A stretch of 64,000 nucleotides of DNA from Nocardiopsis sp. CNT312 (lineage in GTDB: Bacteria > Actinomycetota > Actinomycetes > Streptosporangiales > Streptosporangiaceae). The notes under the pieces were generated by a model. It did not search any database. It was not told where the DNA came from and saw nothing but the letters and a program-made list of their open reading frames with translations. Below, piece after piece: positions 9,099 to 16,520 of the stretch. How positions within the stretch are numbered: position 1 is the stretch's first letter; each line of letters starts with the position of its first letter. A program made the position numbers and the translations under genes. Location of the stretch: positions 138,803 through 202,802 of the forward strand of contig NZ_KI911538.1 of NCBI RefSeq assembly GCF_000515115.1, read 5' to 3'.

Positions 9099-9353
9099 AT
9101 GCAGTTGAAGCCCTTCCTCCTCACCGTTGGAGCCGCGGCCACGATCATCTTCGGTGCCTCACCCGCCTTGGCGGACAGCACCGAGGCTCTGGAGATGGAG
9201 CACTCGGGCTCTGAGGCTCCGCGCAATGACGAGGCTTTGGAGCTGGAGTACTCGGGCTCTGAGGCTCCGCGCAATGACGAGGCTCTGGAGCTGGAGTACG
9301 CCGACTCCTTCCCGGCACAGCCCGTGCCCGCGGACCCGAACTACACTGGCTGA
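9099..9353 (+). CDS. small secreted acidic tandem-repeat protein
   Basis: Secreted protein of 84 aa that I do not recognise. A signal peptide (residues 1-25, predicted cut after SPALA) is followed by about 59 mature residues made mostly of a 16-residue repeat, EALELEYSGSEAPRND, present twice in full (the first copy EALEMEHSGSEAPRND) and once in part, then a short proline-rich tail. The mature chain is strongly acidic, with no lysine or cysteine. The start is supported by GAAAGG upstream, and a clean terminator follows. The neighbouring gene is an L,D-transpeptidase lipoprotein, so a wall-associated role is possible but purely inferred. Confidence 0.8.
   Translation: MQLKPFLLTVGAAATIIFGASPALADSTEALEMEHSGSEAPRNDEALELEYSGSEAPRNDEALELEYADSFPAQPVPADPNYTG
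9183..9299 (+). repeat. 48-nt tandem repeat inside a coding region
   Basis: Unit 1 (9183-9230) and unit 2 (9231-9278) differ at 3 of 48 positions; a third, partial copy covers 9279-9299. The unit length is a multiple of three, so copy-number changes keep the frame. Confidence 0.93.
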
Positions 9354-9375
9354 TCCCAGTTCTCCCCCTTGCCTT

Positions 9376-9413
9376 GGCCGTGGACCGATCGGTGAGTCGG
9401 GTCCACGGCCTTT
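9376..9413. terminator. hairpin terminator between convergent genes
   Basis: Arms GGCCGTGGACC (9376-9386) and GGTCCACGGCC (9400-9410) pair perfectly and are followed by TTT on the plus strand. The hairpin separates the secreted repeat gene from the converging proline-rich gene. Confidence 0.8.
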
Positions 9414-9479
9414 CGTTGGGCTCCCAAAGTCTCAGATCACCGCGCTTGGAGGCTGGGTCCTCCGCCCACGGCCTTCCGG

Positions 9480-9911
9480 TCAGCAGGTCGAGGCCCGGCC
9501 GGTGACGTGGAGGTAGGTGCGGATGGCGGTGGTGAGGTCGGCCAGGTCGTTGGGCGGCTGTGGGGGTGGAGGGGGTGCCGGTGCGGCCAGGAGGTCGCCC
9601 TCGGGCATCCGGGGCCGGGGGATGAGCGGGTGCAGCGGGGGAGGCGGCGGCATGTAGGGGCGGACGAGCGTGCCCCCGGTCTCGTCGGGTTCGGGCCGCC
9701 ACCGGGCGGGGTGTTGGTGTGGTGTGGGTGGTGGCGGGGTTTCCGGATCGGGGTGCTCGGGCGGGGGCTGGGGTGTCTCGGGCGCGCGGCGGGGCGTGCT
9801 CGGAAGGAAGAGGAGGGTGAGGGCCGAGGCGAGGAGCGCGGCGGCCAGGGCCCACAGCTGCCGGGTCGGAGTGGGGTGTGGCCTGCGGTGTCGGCCGCTG
9901 GGGTGGTGCAC
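9480..9911 (-). CDS. proline-rich single-pass membrane protein
   Basis: Hypothetical protein of 143 aa. A short basic N-terminus is followed by one hydrophobic segment (about 18-37, ALAAALLASALTLLFL), then a long proline-rich region predicted to be outside the cell, ending in a small charged segment and a C-terminal Cys. The composition could suggest a GC-rich shadow frame, but AGGAGG sits 6 nt before the GTG start, which argues for a real gene. It lies 118 bp downstream of the RsbW-like ATPase gene on the same strand and may be cotranscribed. No function is known to me. Confidence 0.65.
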   Translation of the reverse strand: MHHPSGRHRRPHPTPTRQLWALAAALLASALTLLFLPSTPRRAPETPQPPPEHPDPETPPPPTPHQHPARWRPEPDETGGTLVRPYMPPPPPLHPLIPRPRMPEGDLLAAPAPPPPPQPPNDLADLTTAIRTYLHVTGRASTC

Positions 9912-10029
9912 GGTCGTCCTCCTGGGGGTTTCAGGCGAGTGGTCACGCCCCGGATCGGTGGTCGCTCACCGGACTGGGCATCTTCATGTGGGGGCGCGAG
10001 CAGCGGGGCGGGGGTGCGGGGTTCGGCGC

Positions 10030-10554
10030 TTAGGCGTCGAGGGCGCTGTGGAGGTCGATGTAGGCCCACACGGTCACCGGGCCGTCGCGGTGGCTGCGGG
10101 TCCACCACCACTTCCGGGAGAGTTCGGCCACCAGGTGCAGGCCGCGCCCGCCGGGGCGCAGGCTGGCCACGCGGTTCAGCACCCGGGGTCCGGTGACCGG
10201 GCGGCCCGGGCGCGGGCCGTCGTCGGTAACCCGGATGAGGACGAGGCCGCGGGGGAGGACCTCGACGATCACCCGAACCCGGCCGCAGGGGTCGCCGGAG
10301 GCGCTGTAACGGATGGCGTTGGTGACGAGTTCGCTCACGACGAGGAGTACGGGCGCGGCACGGTCGTCGTCCAGGCCGGTGGCCGCGCGGCACCAGTCGC
10401 GGATGCGGGCGACCTGGTCGGGGCGGCCGTCGAAGAGGCCGGTGTGCTCGCCGAGGCGGCGGTGGTGCCGGGTACGGGGCCGTGGGACCCGGGGCGGGGA
10501 CTGGTGGGGTTCGGGGGTGGTGGCCCTCTGCCGTGGAATCTCGTATCCGGTCAT
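10030..10554 (-). CDS. RsbW/SpoIIAB-like ATP-binding protein
   Basis: Cytoplasmic protein of 174 aa with a single HATPase_c (GHKL) fold. The N box is LLVVSELVTNAIRYS, G1 is VTDDGPRP and G2 is GGRGLHLVAE. Stand-alone proteins of this type act as anti-sigma-factor kinases or as regulators in actinomycete development. The ATG at 10554 has GGGAGG 6 nt upstream. It is divergent from a WhiJ-type regulator that is itself followed by a DUF397 gene. This three-part set matches the whiJ / bldB / abaA-orfD-like clusters repeated in streptomycete genomes. Function here is inferred from that context. Confidence 0.88.
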   Translation of the reverse strand: MTGYEIPRQRATTPEPHQSPPRVPRPRTRHHRRLGEHTGLFDGRPDQVARIRDWCRAATGLDDDRAAPVLLVVSELVTNAIRYSASGDPCGRVRVIVEVLPRGLVLIRVTDDGPRPGRPVTGPRVLNRVASLRPGGRGLHLVAELSRKWWWTRSHRDGPVTVWAYIDLHSALDA

Positions 10555-10634
10555 CGCGCGCCTCCCAGCGTCAGCCGTGACTTCATGAGGGCAACCGATG
10601 TGGTGGTGCACACCAGAGGCTCCCTCGTAGATGA

Positions 10635-10669
10635 CTCATAACTTAAATGAGGCGGCCTCATTTAATGAG
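10635..10669. promoter_or_regulatory. operator-like cluster of CTCAT/ATGAG half-sites
   Basis: An AT-rich island in the divergent gap contains half-sites CTCAT (10635), ATGAG (10647), CTCAT (10657) and ATGAG (10665). The central part, 10643-10665, is a perfect inverted repeat: TTAAATGAGGC, one base, GCCTCATTTAA. It lies about 95 bp before the XRE gene and 90 bp before the ATPase gene, where an autoregulatory XRE protein would bind. Confidence 0.65.
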
Positions 10670-10764
10670 ATAAGTGTCTTTGATGTGCACCAAAGTCATG
10701 TTTGTTCGTTTCGAGTCTGGAACACTGTGAAGAAGCAGTGGCGGTCCCAGACAAGGAGGACGGC

Positions 10765-11607
10765 ATGGCGACAGGTATGCCGGTTCGTCGGCGCTATCTG
10801 GTCATCCAGCTCAGGCGGTTGCGCAGCGCCGCGAACCTGACCCAGGACGAGGTCTGGAAGGACCTCGGCTGGAGCCGGGCCAAGCTCCAAAGGCTCGAAG
10901 CGGGGGAGTTCCAGCGGGTCAAGGCTGGCGACATCATGGCGCTGTGCCAGCTCTACGATGCTCCGGAGGACGTCGCGCGGGAGCTCATCCAGATCGCGCG
11001 CGACTCACGAACCCACAAACCGTGGTGGTTGCAGTACCAGGACGTCCTTCCAGGGGCCTTCGTCGGCCTGGAAGCCGAGGCCACGATGATCCAGGAGTTC
11101 AACATCGGCTTGGTCCCCGGCCTGTTGCAGACCCCGGACTACATCGCCGCGCTTTTGGAGTCCGCTGTCGGCAGCACCAAGGACCAGGCCGAACAACGGC
11201 TGAAGATCAGGCTCGAACGCCAGAGGAACGTACTGGAGTGCCCGGAGCCGCCGTTGCTCTTCGCCGTCGTCGATGAGGCGGCGGTGCGCCGCCAGATCGG
11301 AGGCGCGGACGTGATGCGGGAACAAGTCCGCCACCTTCTCCACGCCGGACAACGGCCCAACATCGAGATCCAGGTGCTTCCGTTCGCTTCCGGTGCCCAC
11401 GCAGCGGCCGGTCTCCCCTTCACCATCCTCAGTTTCGGTGACGGCCACAGTGCTGACAGCGTCGTCTTCCTCGAATCCCGCAGTGACGGGTTCTACCTGG
11501 AGTCCAAGGACGAGATCGACCGTCATAGGCTGGTGTTCAGCCGTACTCAGGGAAGCGCGTTGTCCGTGCAGGAGTCCGCCGACTTCCTGGAGGGCTTGAT
11601 CTCATGA
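10765..11607 (+). CDS. WhiJ-type XRE regulator (HTH plus DUF5753)
   Basis: Regulator of 280 aa. The N-terminal XRE helix-turn-helix (about residues 10-70) contains LTQDEVWKDLGWSRAKLQRL; the remaining 200 residues are the Scr1-type / DUF5753 domain, recognisable from WWLQYQDVLPG, LVPGLLQTPDYIAALL and the IEIQVLPFASGAH region. Such proteins pair with small DUF397 proteins, and one follows here 28 nt downstream. In streptomycetes these pairs influence development (WhiJ, BldB) or behave like antitoxin-toxin pairs. ATG at 10765 has AAGGAGGA just upstream. The palindromic site in its promoter is its probable operator. Confidence 0.93.
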   Translation: MATGMPVRRRYLVIQLRRLRSAANLTQDEVWKDLGWSRAKLQRLEAGEFQRVKAGDIMALCQLYDAPEDVARELIQIARDSRTHKPWWLQYQDVLPGAFVGLEAEATMIQEFNIGLVPGLLQTPDYIAALLESAVGSTKDQAEQRLKIRLERQRNVLECPEPPLLFAVVDEAAVRRQIGGADVMREQVRHLLHAGQRPNIEIQVLPFASGAHAAAGLPFTILSFGDGHSADSVVFLESRSDGFYLESKDEIDRHRLVFSRTQGSALSVQESADFLEGLIS

Positions 11608-11635
11608 GGCACTGATCCGAAACGAGGCTCCCCCC

Positions 11636-11818
11636 TTGGACATCAACCTCGCGCGGTGGCGCAAGTCCAGTTACAGCAACCCCGACGGCCCCCAATGCGT
11701 CGAGGTCGCCGACCTCCCCGGAGAGACGGCTGTGCGAGACACCCGGAACCGGGACCTCGGCCACCTCTCGTTCGAGAGTGGGGAGTGGGCGGGGCTCGTC
11801 GCCCTCCTCAAGAGGTAG
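11636..11818 (+). CDS. DUF397 protein (BldB-like)
   Basis: Small protein of 60 aa covering the whole DUF397 domain: WRKSSYSNPDGPQCVEVADL ... VRDTRNRD ... WAGLVALL. The start is a TTG, preceded by a weak GAGG. Members of this family are the small partners of WhiJ-type regulators and include BldB, needed for aerial growth in Streptomyces coelicolor. Position right behind the XRE gene supports a functional pair. Confidence 0.9.
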   Translation: MDINLARWRKSSYSNPDGPQCVEVADLPGETAVRDTRNRDLGHLSFESGEWAGLVALLKR

Positions 11819-11883
11819 GCGGCAACCCTGCCTCATGAGGAAATAGCGAGCCTTCACAAGGCTGCGGAGAGTACGCTTCTCGG

Positions 11884-12183
11884 GTGGCCGTCACCTCGAT
11901 TCGTACCAGGTTTGCACCGTCGCCGACCGGCATGTTCCACGTGGGCAATGCCCGGTCCCTGCTGCTGAACCGGGCGGTCGCGCGACAATCCGGCGGCACG
12001 ATGGTGCTGCGGATCGGGGACACCGACGCCGCTCGGTCCCGCCCCAAGGTGTTCACCACTGACAGGAACTCGATCGTGGTCCAGGGCGATCTGGTCACGA
12101 GCCTGGACAGCCCCGACGGCGAGGCCGTCGTCGAGATCCCCCGGCAGGTGTGGGAGGAGGCAGCCCGTGCGCTTGGAGGGTGA
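11884..12183 (+). CDS. chimera: glutamyl-tRNA synthetase N-terminal fragment joined to a DUF6879-partner protein
   Basis: Open frame of 99 aa of mixed origin. Residues 5-52 match the start of the GluRS catalytic fold: [20 protein letters not shown], the HxGN version of the class I HIGH motif, then [18 protein letters not shown]. Similarity stops abruptly after this point, so the tRNA-binding and KMSKS parts are absent and no synthetase activity is possible. The last 44 residues ([20 protein letters not shown] onward) resemble small proteins I recall being encoded before DUF6879 genes. An in-frame GTG at 12049 may be the original start of that part. The 3' end overlaps the DUF6879 gene by 17 nt. 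It may be a fusion made by a short insertion. Confidence 0.7.
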   Translation: MAVTSIRTRFAPSPTGMFHVGNARSLLLNRAVARQSGGTMVLRIGDTDAARSRPKVFTTDRNSIVVQGDLVTSLDSPDGEAVVEIPRQVWEEAARALGG

Positions 12184-12697
12184 GGCCTGGCGCGAGTTCT
12201 TCGACGCGTTCAGCGACTACGCGTTCCGGCTGGAGACCCTGCCGGTCTACGGGGTCGCCTCCGAGGACGAGGAGTTCCAGCGTTTCCTAGTCGGCGAACC
12301 GCGCCCGGACGAGGAGCTGGCGGACTCCCCGTGGCTGCACCGGGTCCGCAGGTTCACCGCCTCCGGGCGCAGGGTGGGGCGTGTCCATGTCGTGACGCCG
12401 CCGCTGACGGACTACCTGCGCTATGAGATGGCGTGGGGGTACGACTTCAACATCCTGGCGGGCGAGGACGTGCGGATCCTCGAAACGGACGCACCGGCGG
12501 ACCTTCCGTTCCCGGCGCACGAGGACTTCTGGCTTTTCGACGACGAGCACGTCGTCCTCATGCGCTACGAGGACGACGGCACACAGATCGACCGTATCCT
12601 CCTCGAAGGTGTGGACATCGGAGACTACATCTCCCGCAAGGACGCCGCGCTGCGCCTGGGGATCCCCTACGAGCAGTACAGGGCACGACTGAACTGA
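12167..12697 (+). CDS. DUF6879 family protein
   Basis: Cytoplasmic protein of 176 aa, acidic, with the family pattern [20 protein letters not shown] ... [17 protein letters not shown] ... [20 protein letters not shown] ... FWLFDD. Its function is unknown; the family is confined to actinobacteria and tends to sit beside XRE/DUF397 genes, as here. GTG start with GGAGGAGG 6 nt upstream, overlapping the previous frame by 17 nt, so translation is probably coupled. Confidence 0.82.
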   Translation: MRLEGEAWREFFDAFSDYAFRLETLPVYGVASEDEEFQRFLVGEPRPDEELADSPWLHRVRRFTASGRRVGRVHVVTPPLTDYLRYEMAWGYDFNILAGEDVRILETDAPADLPFPAHEDFWLFDDEHVVLMRYEDDGTQIDRILLEGVDIGDYISRKDAALRLGIPYEQYRARLN

Positions 12698-12757
12698 AGG
12701 GCCATCAAAATTCCGGACAGCTTCTCTTGCTGAAATGTCAGGCTGCGGGGTGATAAC

Positions 12758-12794
12758 CCAGATGCTCGTTCCCGACTTCTTGAACGAGATCTGG
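12758..12794. terminator. hairpin between convergent genes
   Basis: Arms CCAGATGCTCGTTC (12758-12771) and GAACGAGATCTGG (12782-12794) pair with one bulged base. The hairpin lies between the DUF6879 stop and the XRE/TPR stop. Confidence 0.6.
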
Positions 12795-12814
12795 ATACGC
12801 GGGGGTGCTTCCCG

Positions 12815-14002
12815 TCATCTGTGCTTCGACCGGGTGCTTGTGGTGAGGGAACCAGCGGGTGTGTGGTGCCGGTCAAGGCCACGCAGGCGTTTTAGGGCAT
12901 CGGTGTGGACTTCCTCGAACCCCGCGCCCGCCGTGCTGCGCACGACGCGTTGGACCTGGTGCGGCAGCTTGTGACGTACTGCGAGTGACAGCGCTTCGTC
13001 GTATAGGGCGTGCGCGCTGGTGAGGTCTCCAGCCGCCGAGAGCGCTTCCGCGGAGGTGACCGCCTCGATGGCCGCCCACTGAGGAGCCGGAGCCTCTCCC
13101 GAACTCGGGCGCGACTGGGCCAGTTCCGCAGCCAGAGCTGTGCGTCCGGTTCCCATGAATCCCCTCATGCGCACCTCACGCAGGGAGAAAGGGGTGAAGA
13201 GGATTCCGCTCGGCCCCACAGAATCCATCAACCGCTCGGCGGCGGCCACGGAGTCATCGTGCAGGTTCGCGTTCCCCTGCTCTCCGGCCGCGCGGGCGAG
13301 CAGGATGAGGGTCTGTCCCCGTTCCCTCTCGCCATAAGAGAGTTTCGCCGCCTCGGTCAGCCGCGCGATAGCGGCCTCCTCACGGCCCGCCTTCCTCAGC
13401 TCGTTGCCGTGCATCCGCAGCACGTGCCCGAGAAAGGCACCATCGTCAAGATGCCGGGCGAGCCGCATGGCCCGGCCCGTCCAGTACGCGGCCAAGTACA
13501 GCCGCTCCTCGGCCAGGACATGACCCAACGACGTGCCCAGGGTCGCCCGTGCACGCGCCAGCAGTGAGGCGGTCCCGTAGTCGACCCGCCCCTCCCTGAG
13601 CCGGGCCTCCAACCGGGCCACCAGCGGCCACAGCTCCTCAACCGCTTCGACAGCGCGCCCCGCCTGCCGCGCGATCTCTGCGAGCCGTACGGTCGACTCC
13701 CCGAACTGGAGCGCCGCGATGAAATCCGTGTCCTCCTCGGTCGTGATCCCCAAGGCGTGTGGTGGGATGGCCAGAACCCGGCTGACGTGCAAGAGCCCCT
13801 GACGGTCGCTGATGGTGCGCTGCCGCCGCTCCAGCAGGGACACATAGGAGGGGTCATAGCCGAGAAGCTCACCCATCGCCGCTTGCGACAAGCCGGTCAG
13901 TTTCCGGTAGCAGCGCAGGATTACCGCCAGCTCCCGGCTCTCCAAGGCCTGGCGTGCTTCAGGCAGTAGCCAGAGCCAGCGGACAGCGGGCACGGCGCTC
14001 AC
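12815..14002 (-). CDS. XRE regulator with TPR-like C-terminal domain
   Basis: Regulator of 395 aa. An XRE helix-turn-helix spans about residues 27-85 (LTGLSQAAMGELLGYDPSYV, then LLERRQRTISD). The remaining 300 residues are alanine-rich helical repeats of TPR type, as in actinomycete XRE/TPR regulators that sense peptides or small ligands. The GTG start overlaps the Nudix stop as GTGA, so the two genes are translationally coupled. The pair is divergent from a ten-gene operon, and a short palindrome lies in the shared promoter region, which makes this the likely regulator of that operon. Confidence 0.88.
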   Translation of the reverse strand: MSAVPAVRWLWLLPEARQALESRELAVILRCYRKLTGLSQAAMGELLGYDPSYVSLLERRQRTISDRQGLLHVSRVLAIPPHALGITTEEDTDFIAALQFGESTVRLAEIARQAGRAVEAVEELWPLVARLEARLREGRVDYGTASLLARARATLGTSLGHVLAEERLYLAAYWTGRAMRLARHLDDGAFLGHVLRMHGNELRKAGREEAAIARLTEAAKLSYGERERGQTLILLARAAGEQGNANLHDDSVAAAERLMDSVGPSGILFTPFSLREVRMRGFMGTGRTALAAELAQSRPSSGEAPAPQWAAIEAVTSAEALSAAGDLTSAHALYDEALSLAVRHKLPHQVQRVVRSTAGAGFEEVHTDALKRLRGLDRHHTPAGSLTTSTRSKHR

Positions 14003-14415
14003 GCGCGGGAGCGGGCGAACCAGTCCAGGACCGACCGCTTGTAGCCCTCGGGCATCGGCAGGTCGGGTACCTGGGCCTCGGTGAACAGCCCGGCCTCCTT
14101 GTGCTCGCTGGAGACCACCACAGGAGCCTTGGAGTCCACACGGCACCCGTAGGTGACGATGAAGACGTGCCGGTCGACCTGGGTGATGTGGTACATCCAC
14201 GAGTCGAGGATCCCGGTCACCCGCACGGGCCAACCGGTCTCCTCCTCGATCTCCCGGGCCAGGCACTCCTCGGGGGTCTCCCCGAGCTCGATCTTGCCGC
14301 CGGGCAGCTCCCACTCGTCACGCTCGTTGCGCAACAACAGCACTTGGCCGTCGCGGATCACGACGCCCTTGACCGAGACGGGGAACGCGTACGGGACGTA
14401 AGGGGTGTCGGACAC
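13999..14415 (-). CDS. Nudix hydrolase
   Basis: Nudix pyrophosphohydrolase of 138 aa. The Nudix box reads GKIELGETPEECLAREIEEE followed by TGWPV, matching GX5EX7REUXEEXGU. The short chain with no extra domain suits a nucleoside-diphosphate-X cleaving or house-cleaning role, but Nudix substrates are not predictable from this. GTG start with a weak upstream ribosome site. It is the first gene of the pair with the XRE/TPR regulator and is one of three Nudix genes bracketing the divergent operon, suggesting nucleotide-type metabolites are handled here. Confidence 0.9.
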   Translation of the reverse strand: MSDTPYVPYAFPVSVKGVVIRDGQVLLLRNERDEWELPGGKIELGETPEECLAREIEEETGWPVRVTGILDSWMYHITQVDRHVFIVTYGCRVDSKAPVVVSSEHKEAGLFTEAQVPDLPMPEGYKRSVLDWFARSRA

Positions 14416-14498
14416 GGGAGGGCTCGCTTTCGACGGCGTACGGGCTCGACACTGGCGAAGCTAGCAGGGAACCGTTGGCCCTCGGGCGGATCACGCCT

Positions 14499-14511
14499 TG
14501 ACAGATTGTCA
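14499..14511. promoter_or_regulatory. candidate operator overlapping a -35-like element
   Basis: The palindrome TGACAGATTGTCA has 5-bp arms and a 3-nt centre. It overlaps a TTGACA hexamer at 14498-14503 in the gap between the Nudix/XRE pair and the ten-gene operon. No convincing -10 hexamer follows at 17-18 bp, so the promoter reading is weak; binding by the XRE/TPR protein is a proposal. Confidence 0.4.
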
Positions 14512-14533
14512 CTGGCCTTCCCGTCCACCGTCC

Positions 14534-15364
14534 GTGAAGCTGATCGGTGTGTACGAGACAACACCCCCTGCGACCGCCGGTACCGATTCCCTCTTCAGCC
14601 GACACCTGTTTGACCTGAGCCGAAACGACCTCCACCGACGTCTGGTCCCCGCCCTCGCAGAGACCGGTTTGGCCACTTTCGATGGAATTCCCGACCGCGC
14701 GGCCTTCGCCGGTCTGGCCCGCGAACTGGTCGCTCTCTATCCCCACCCAGACGGCGACCCGGACGGCCTCACCCTGCTGCACGCACGAGAGGCAGAGGGG
14801 AATCCAGGAACCGGAAGACGAGGGTTCACCGACTCCGAACTCCTCCCTCACACGGAACGGTCATGCACACCGACTCCTCCGCGCCTGCTCATGCTCATGT
14901 GCCTGACCCCGGCCGACCATGGAGGCCGGACCCTCCTCACTGACGGACGAGCCGTCGCCGAGGACCTCGCCCATACCGAGCCGGAAACCTGGCGTGTGCT
15001 GTCGAGCCCGCGTACCGCCTACTTCGGGGGATCCACCGGCCACGCCGGGACCATCTTCGAGCCCACCGGTACCGACCAGTGGACGATCCGGCTGCGTCTC
15101 GACGAACTCGTCCGCTTCGCACCCCGCGCGATCCCGCACCTGGCGATCCTTCGGAAAGTCATCGACCGACACGTGACGAGCCTGCGCCTGGACTCGGGGC
15201 AGGGGTTCGTCCTCGACAACACACGCTGGCTCCACGGCCGCCACGCTTTCCAAGGACCTCGCGTGATGTTGCGCGCCCTGGGGGAACCGCGCCCTAGCCT
15301 TCCGCTGGACCGTGGATTCCGTGTACACCTCCCCGACCTCGAACTCACGACCAGGAACGAGTGA
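14534..15364 (+). CDS. TauD/clavaminate-synthase-like Fe(II)/2-oxoglutarate dioxygenase
   Basis: Non-haem iron oxygenase of 276 aa and first gene of the operon. The metal triad is visible as LPHTERS (His-x-Glu) in the middle and LHGRHAF (distal His) near the C-terminus, with a likely 2-oxoglutarate arginine in GPRVMLRAL. HGGRTLLTDGR after the first motif is typical of TauD-fold oxygenases. These enzymes hydroxylate, desaturate or cleave small molecules and are frequent in natural-product pathways. The start is uncertain: GTG at 14534 is used, GTG at 14549 and TTG at 14498 are alternatives, and none has a strong ribosome site. The stop overlaps the next GTG as GTGA. Confidence 0.82.
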   Translation: MKLIGVYETTPPATAGTDSLFSRHLFDLSRNDLHRRLVPALAETGLATFDGIPDRAAFAGLARELVALYPHPDGDPDGLTLLHAREAEGNPGTGRRGFTDSELLPHTERSCTPTPPRLLMLMCLTPADHGGRTLLTDGRAVAEDLAHTEPETWRVLSSPRTAYFGGSTGHAGTIFEPTGTDQWTIRLRLDELVRFAPRAIPHLAILRKVIDRHVTSLRLDSGQGFVLDNTRWLHGRHAFQGPRVMLRALGEPRPSLPLDRGFRVHLPDLELTTRNE

Positions 15365-15855
15365 CCATGACCGAGATCGTCAAACAGAGCTCGCGTGCCC
15401 TCCTTTTCGACAGTGAGCGGCGGCTCGTGCTCATCAAGCGCACCAAACCCGACCGGGAGCCCTACTGGGTCGCCGTGGGTGGCGGCCTCGAACTCGAGGA
15501 CCGCACTACCGAGGCGGCCCTGCACCGCGAGGTGCACGAGGAACTCGGCGGCCGGATCGACCGCGCCCGCCAGGTCCTCCTCATCACCGACGACCTGCCC
15601 GGCGGCATCGGCCTCCAACACGTCTACACCGCACGACTGGTCTCCGCGGACCTGGCCCAGCGCACGGGTGCGGAGTTCGACGAACCCGGCCGGGGCACCT
15701 ACGAGGTCGTCCGTGTCCCCGCCACGCGGGAGGCGCTGTCACAGATCCGCCTCCTCCCGCCCCGGCTCGCCGAGTTCGCCCACGCGAACCTCCACGGGCT
15801 GCTGGCCCTCACCGAGCAGGAGGACGGGCCCGAAGAGGCAGTCGAGGTGCCATGA
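15361..15855 (+). CDS. Nudix hydrolase
   Basis: Nudix protein of 164 aa. The box is GGGLELEDRTTEAALHREVH followed by EELGG, matching the consensus except that an Asp replaces Gly after the first Glu region (LEDRT). The preceding KRTKPDREPYWVAVGGG is typical of the ADP-ribose / nucleoside-diphosphate-sugar-type family. The GTG start overlaps the dioxygenase stop; an in-frame ATG two codons later is equally possible. The gene ends in an ATGA overlap with the kinase-like gene. A role in trimming or sanitising a nucleotide intermediate of the operon is inferred. Confidence 0.87.
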   Translation: MTMTEIVKQSSRALLFDSERRLVLIKRTKPDREPYWVAVGGGLELEDRTTEAALHREVHEELGGRIDRARQVLLITDDLPGGIGLQHVYTARLVSADLAQRTGAEFDEPGRGTYEVVRVPATREALSQIRLLPPRLAEFAHANLHGLLALTEQEDGPEEAVEVP

Positions 15856-16520
15856 CCGCTTTCGTCAGCCTCAACGGTCCGGACAACAGTGGCAAGTCGA
15901 CGCAGGCCCGCAGGCTGGCCCGCTCCTGGGACGGCTTCTGCGACCTGGGGCCCGTCCACCGGCACGATCCCGCCTCCTGGTCGCGGGTCTCCGGGCCGGA
16001 GTTCGGCATGTGGTGGTTTACCACCTCCACGACGGAGGAACTGACCCACCTGCTGTTCTCCGGCCACGAGGCCCGGGCCCAGGCGCTCCCTTCAGGCCGG
16101 GTCGGCCTCCTCGACCGCGGATGGCACATGCTCCTGGCCACGGCCGTCGCTACGTGCGCGGTGAAGGAATCCCTGCCGATCGAAGCGGCCTGGGACCGTG
16201 TCCTCGCGCTCCTGGGCACCCAGGAGCCCCACCCGGCGGAGGTCCTGGTCCTCCTGCTGCCCTCACCCGACACCGAACGCAGCGTCGCCATCGCCCAGTC
16301 GAGAGAGGGGCGTCCGTGGACCGGCGTCTACCTCGACTACCAGCGGCACCTGCACCGCGTGCTCCTGCGCATGGCGGGCCGAGGCGTGTTCGCTGGGGTC
16401 GTTTCCGGCCCTTCCCACGGCATCGGCGAGACGCACGCCCTGATCCGCCGCATCCTCGCCGCACACGGCGTCAATACCAGCTCAGGCCCTCATCCCGTAC
16501 AGGAGGGACGACTCCCGTGA
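15852..16520 (+). CDS. thymidylate-kinase-like P-loop protein
   Basis: P-loop phosphotransferase of 222 aa. Walker A is GPDNSGKST at residues 9-17, in the position and form seen in thymidylate kinases; a DRG motif (GLLDRGWH) follows, as in the dTMP kinase DR(Y/W) region. The C-terminal lid lacks the clear TMP kinase signature, so the substrate may be another nucleoside or sugar phosphate. Starts with an ATGA overlap and ends with a GTGA overlap, so it is tightly coupled within the operon. Confidence 0.8.
   Translation: MTAFVSLNGPDNSGKSTQARRLARSWDGFCDLGPVHRHDPASWSRVSGPEFGMWWFTTSTTEELTHLLFSGHEARAQALPSGRVGLLDRGWHMLLATAVATCAVKESLPIEAAWDRVLALLGTQEPHPAEVLVLLLPSPDTERSVAIAQSREGRPWTGVYLDYQRHLHRVLLRMAGRGVFAGVVSGPSHGIGETHALIRRILAAHGVNTSSGPHPVQEGRLP

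Noticed and set aside
14498..14503. TTGACA as a firm vegetative promoter for the operon
   Set aside because: No acceptable -10 hexamer at 16-18 bp; retained only as part of a possible operator.
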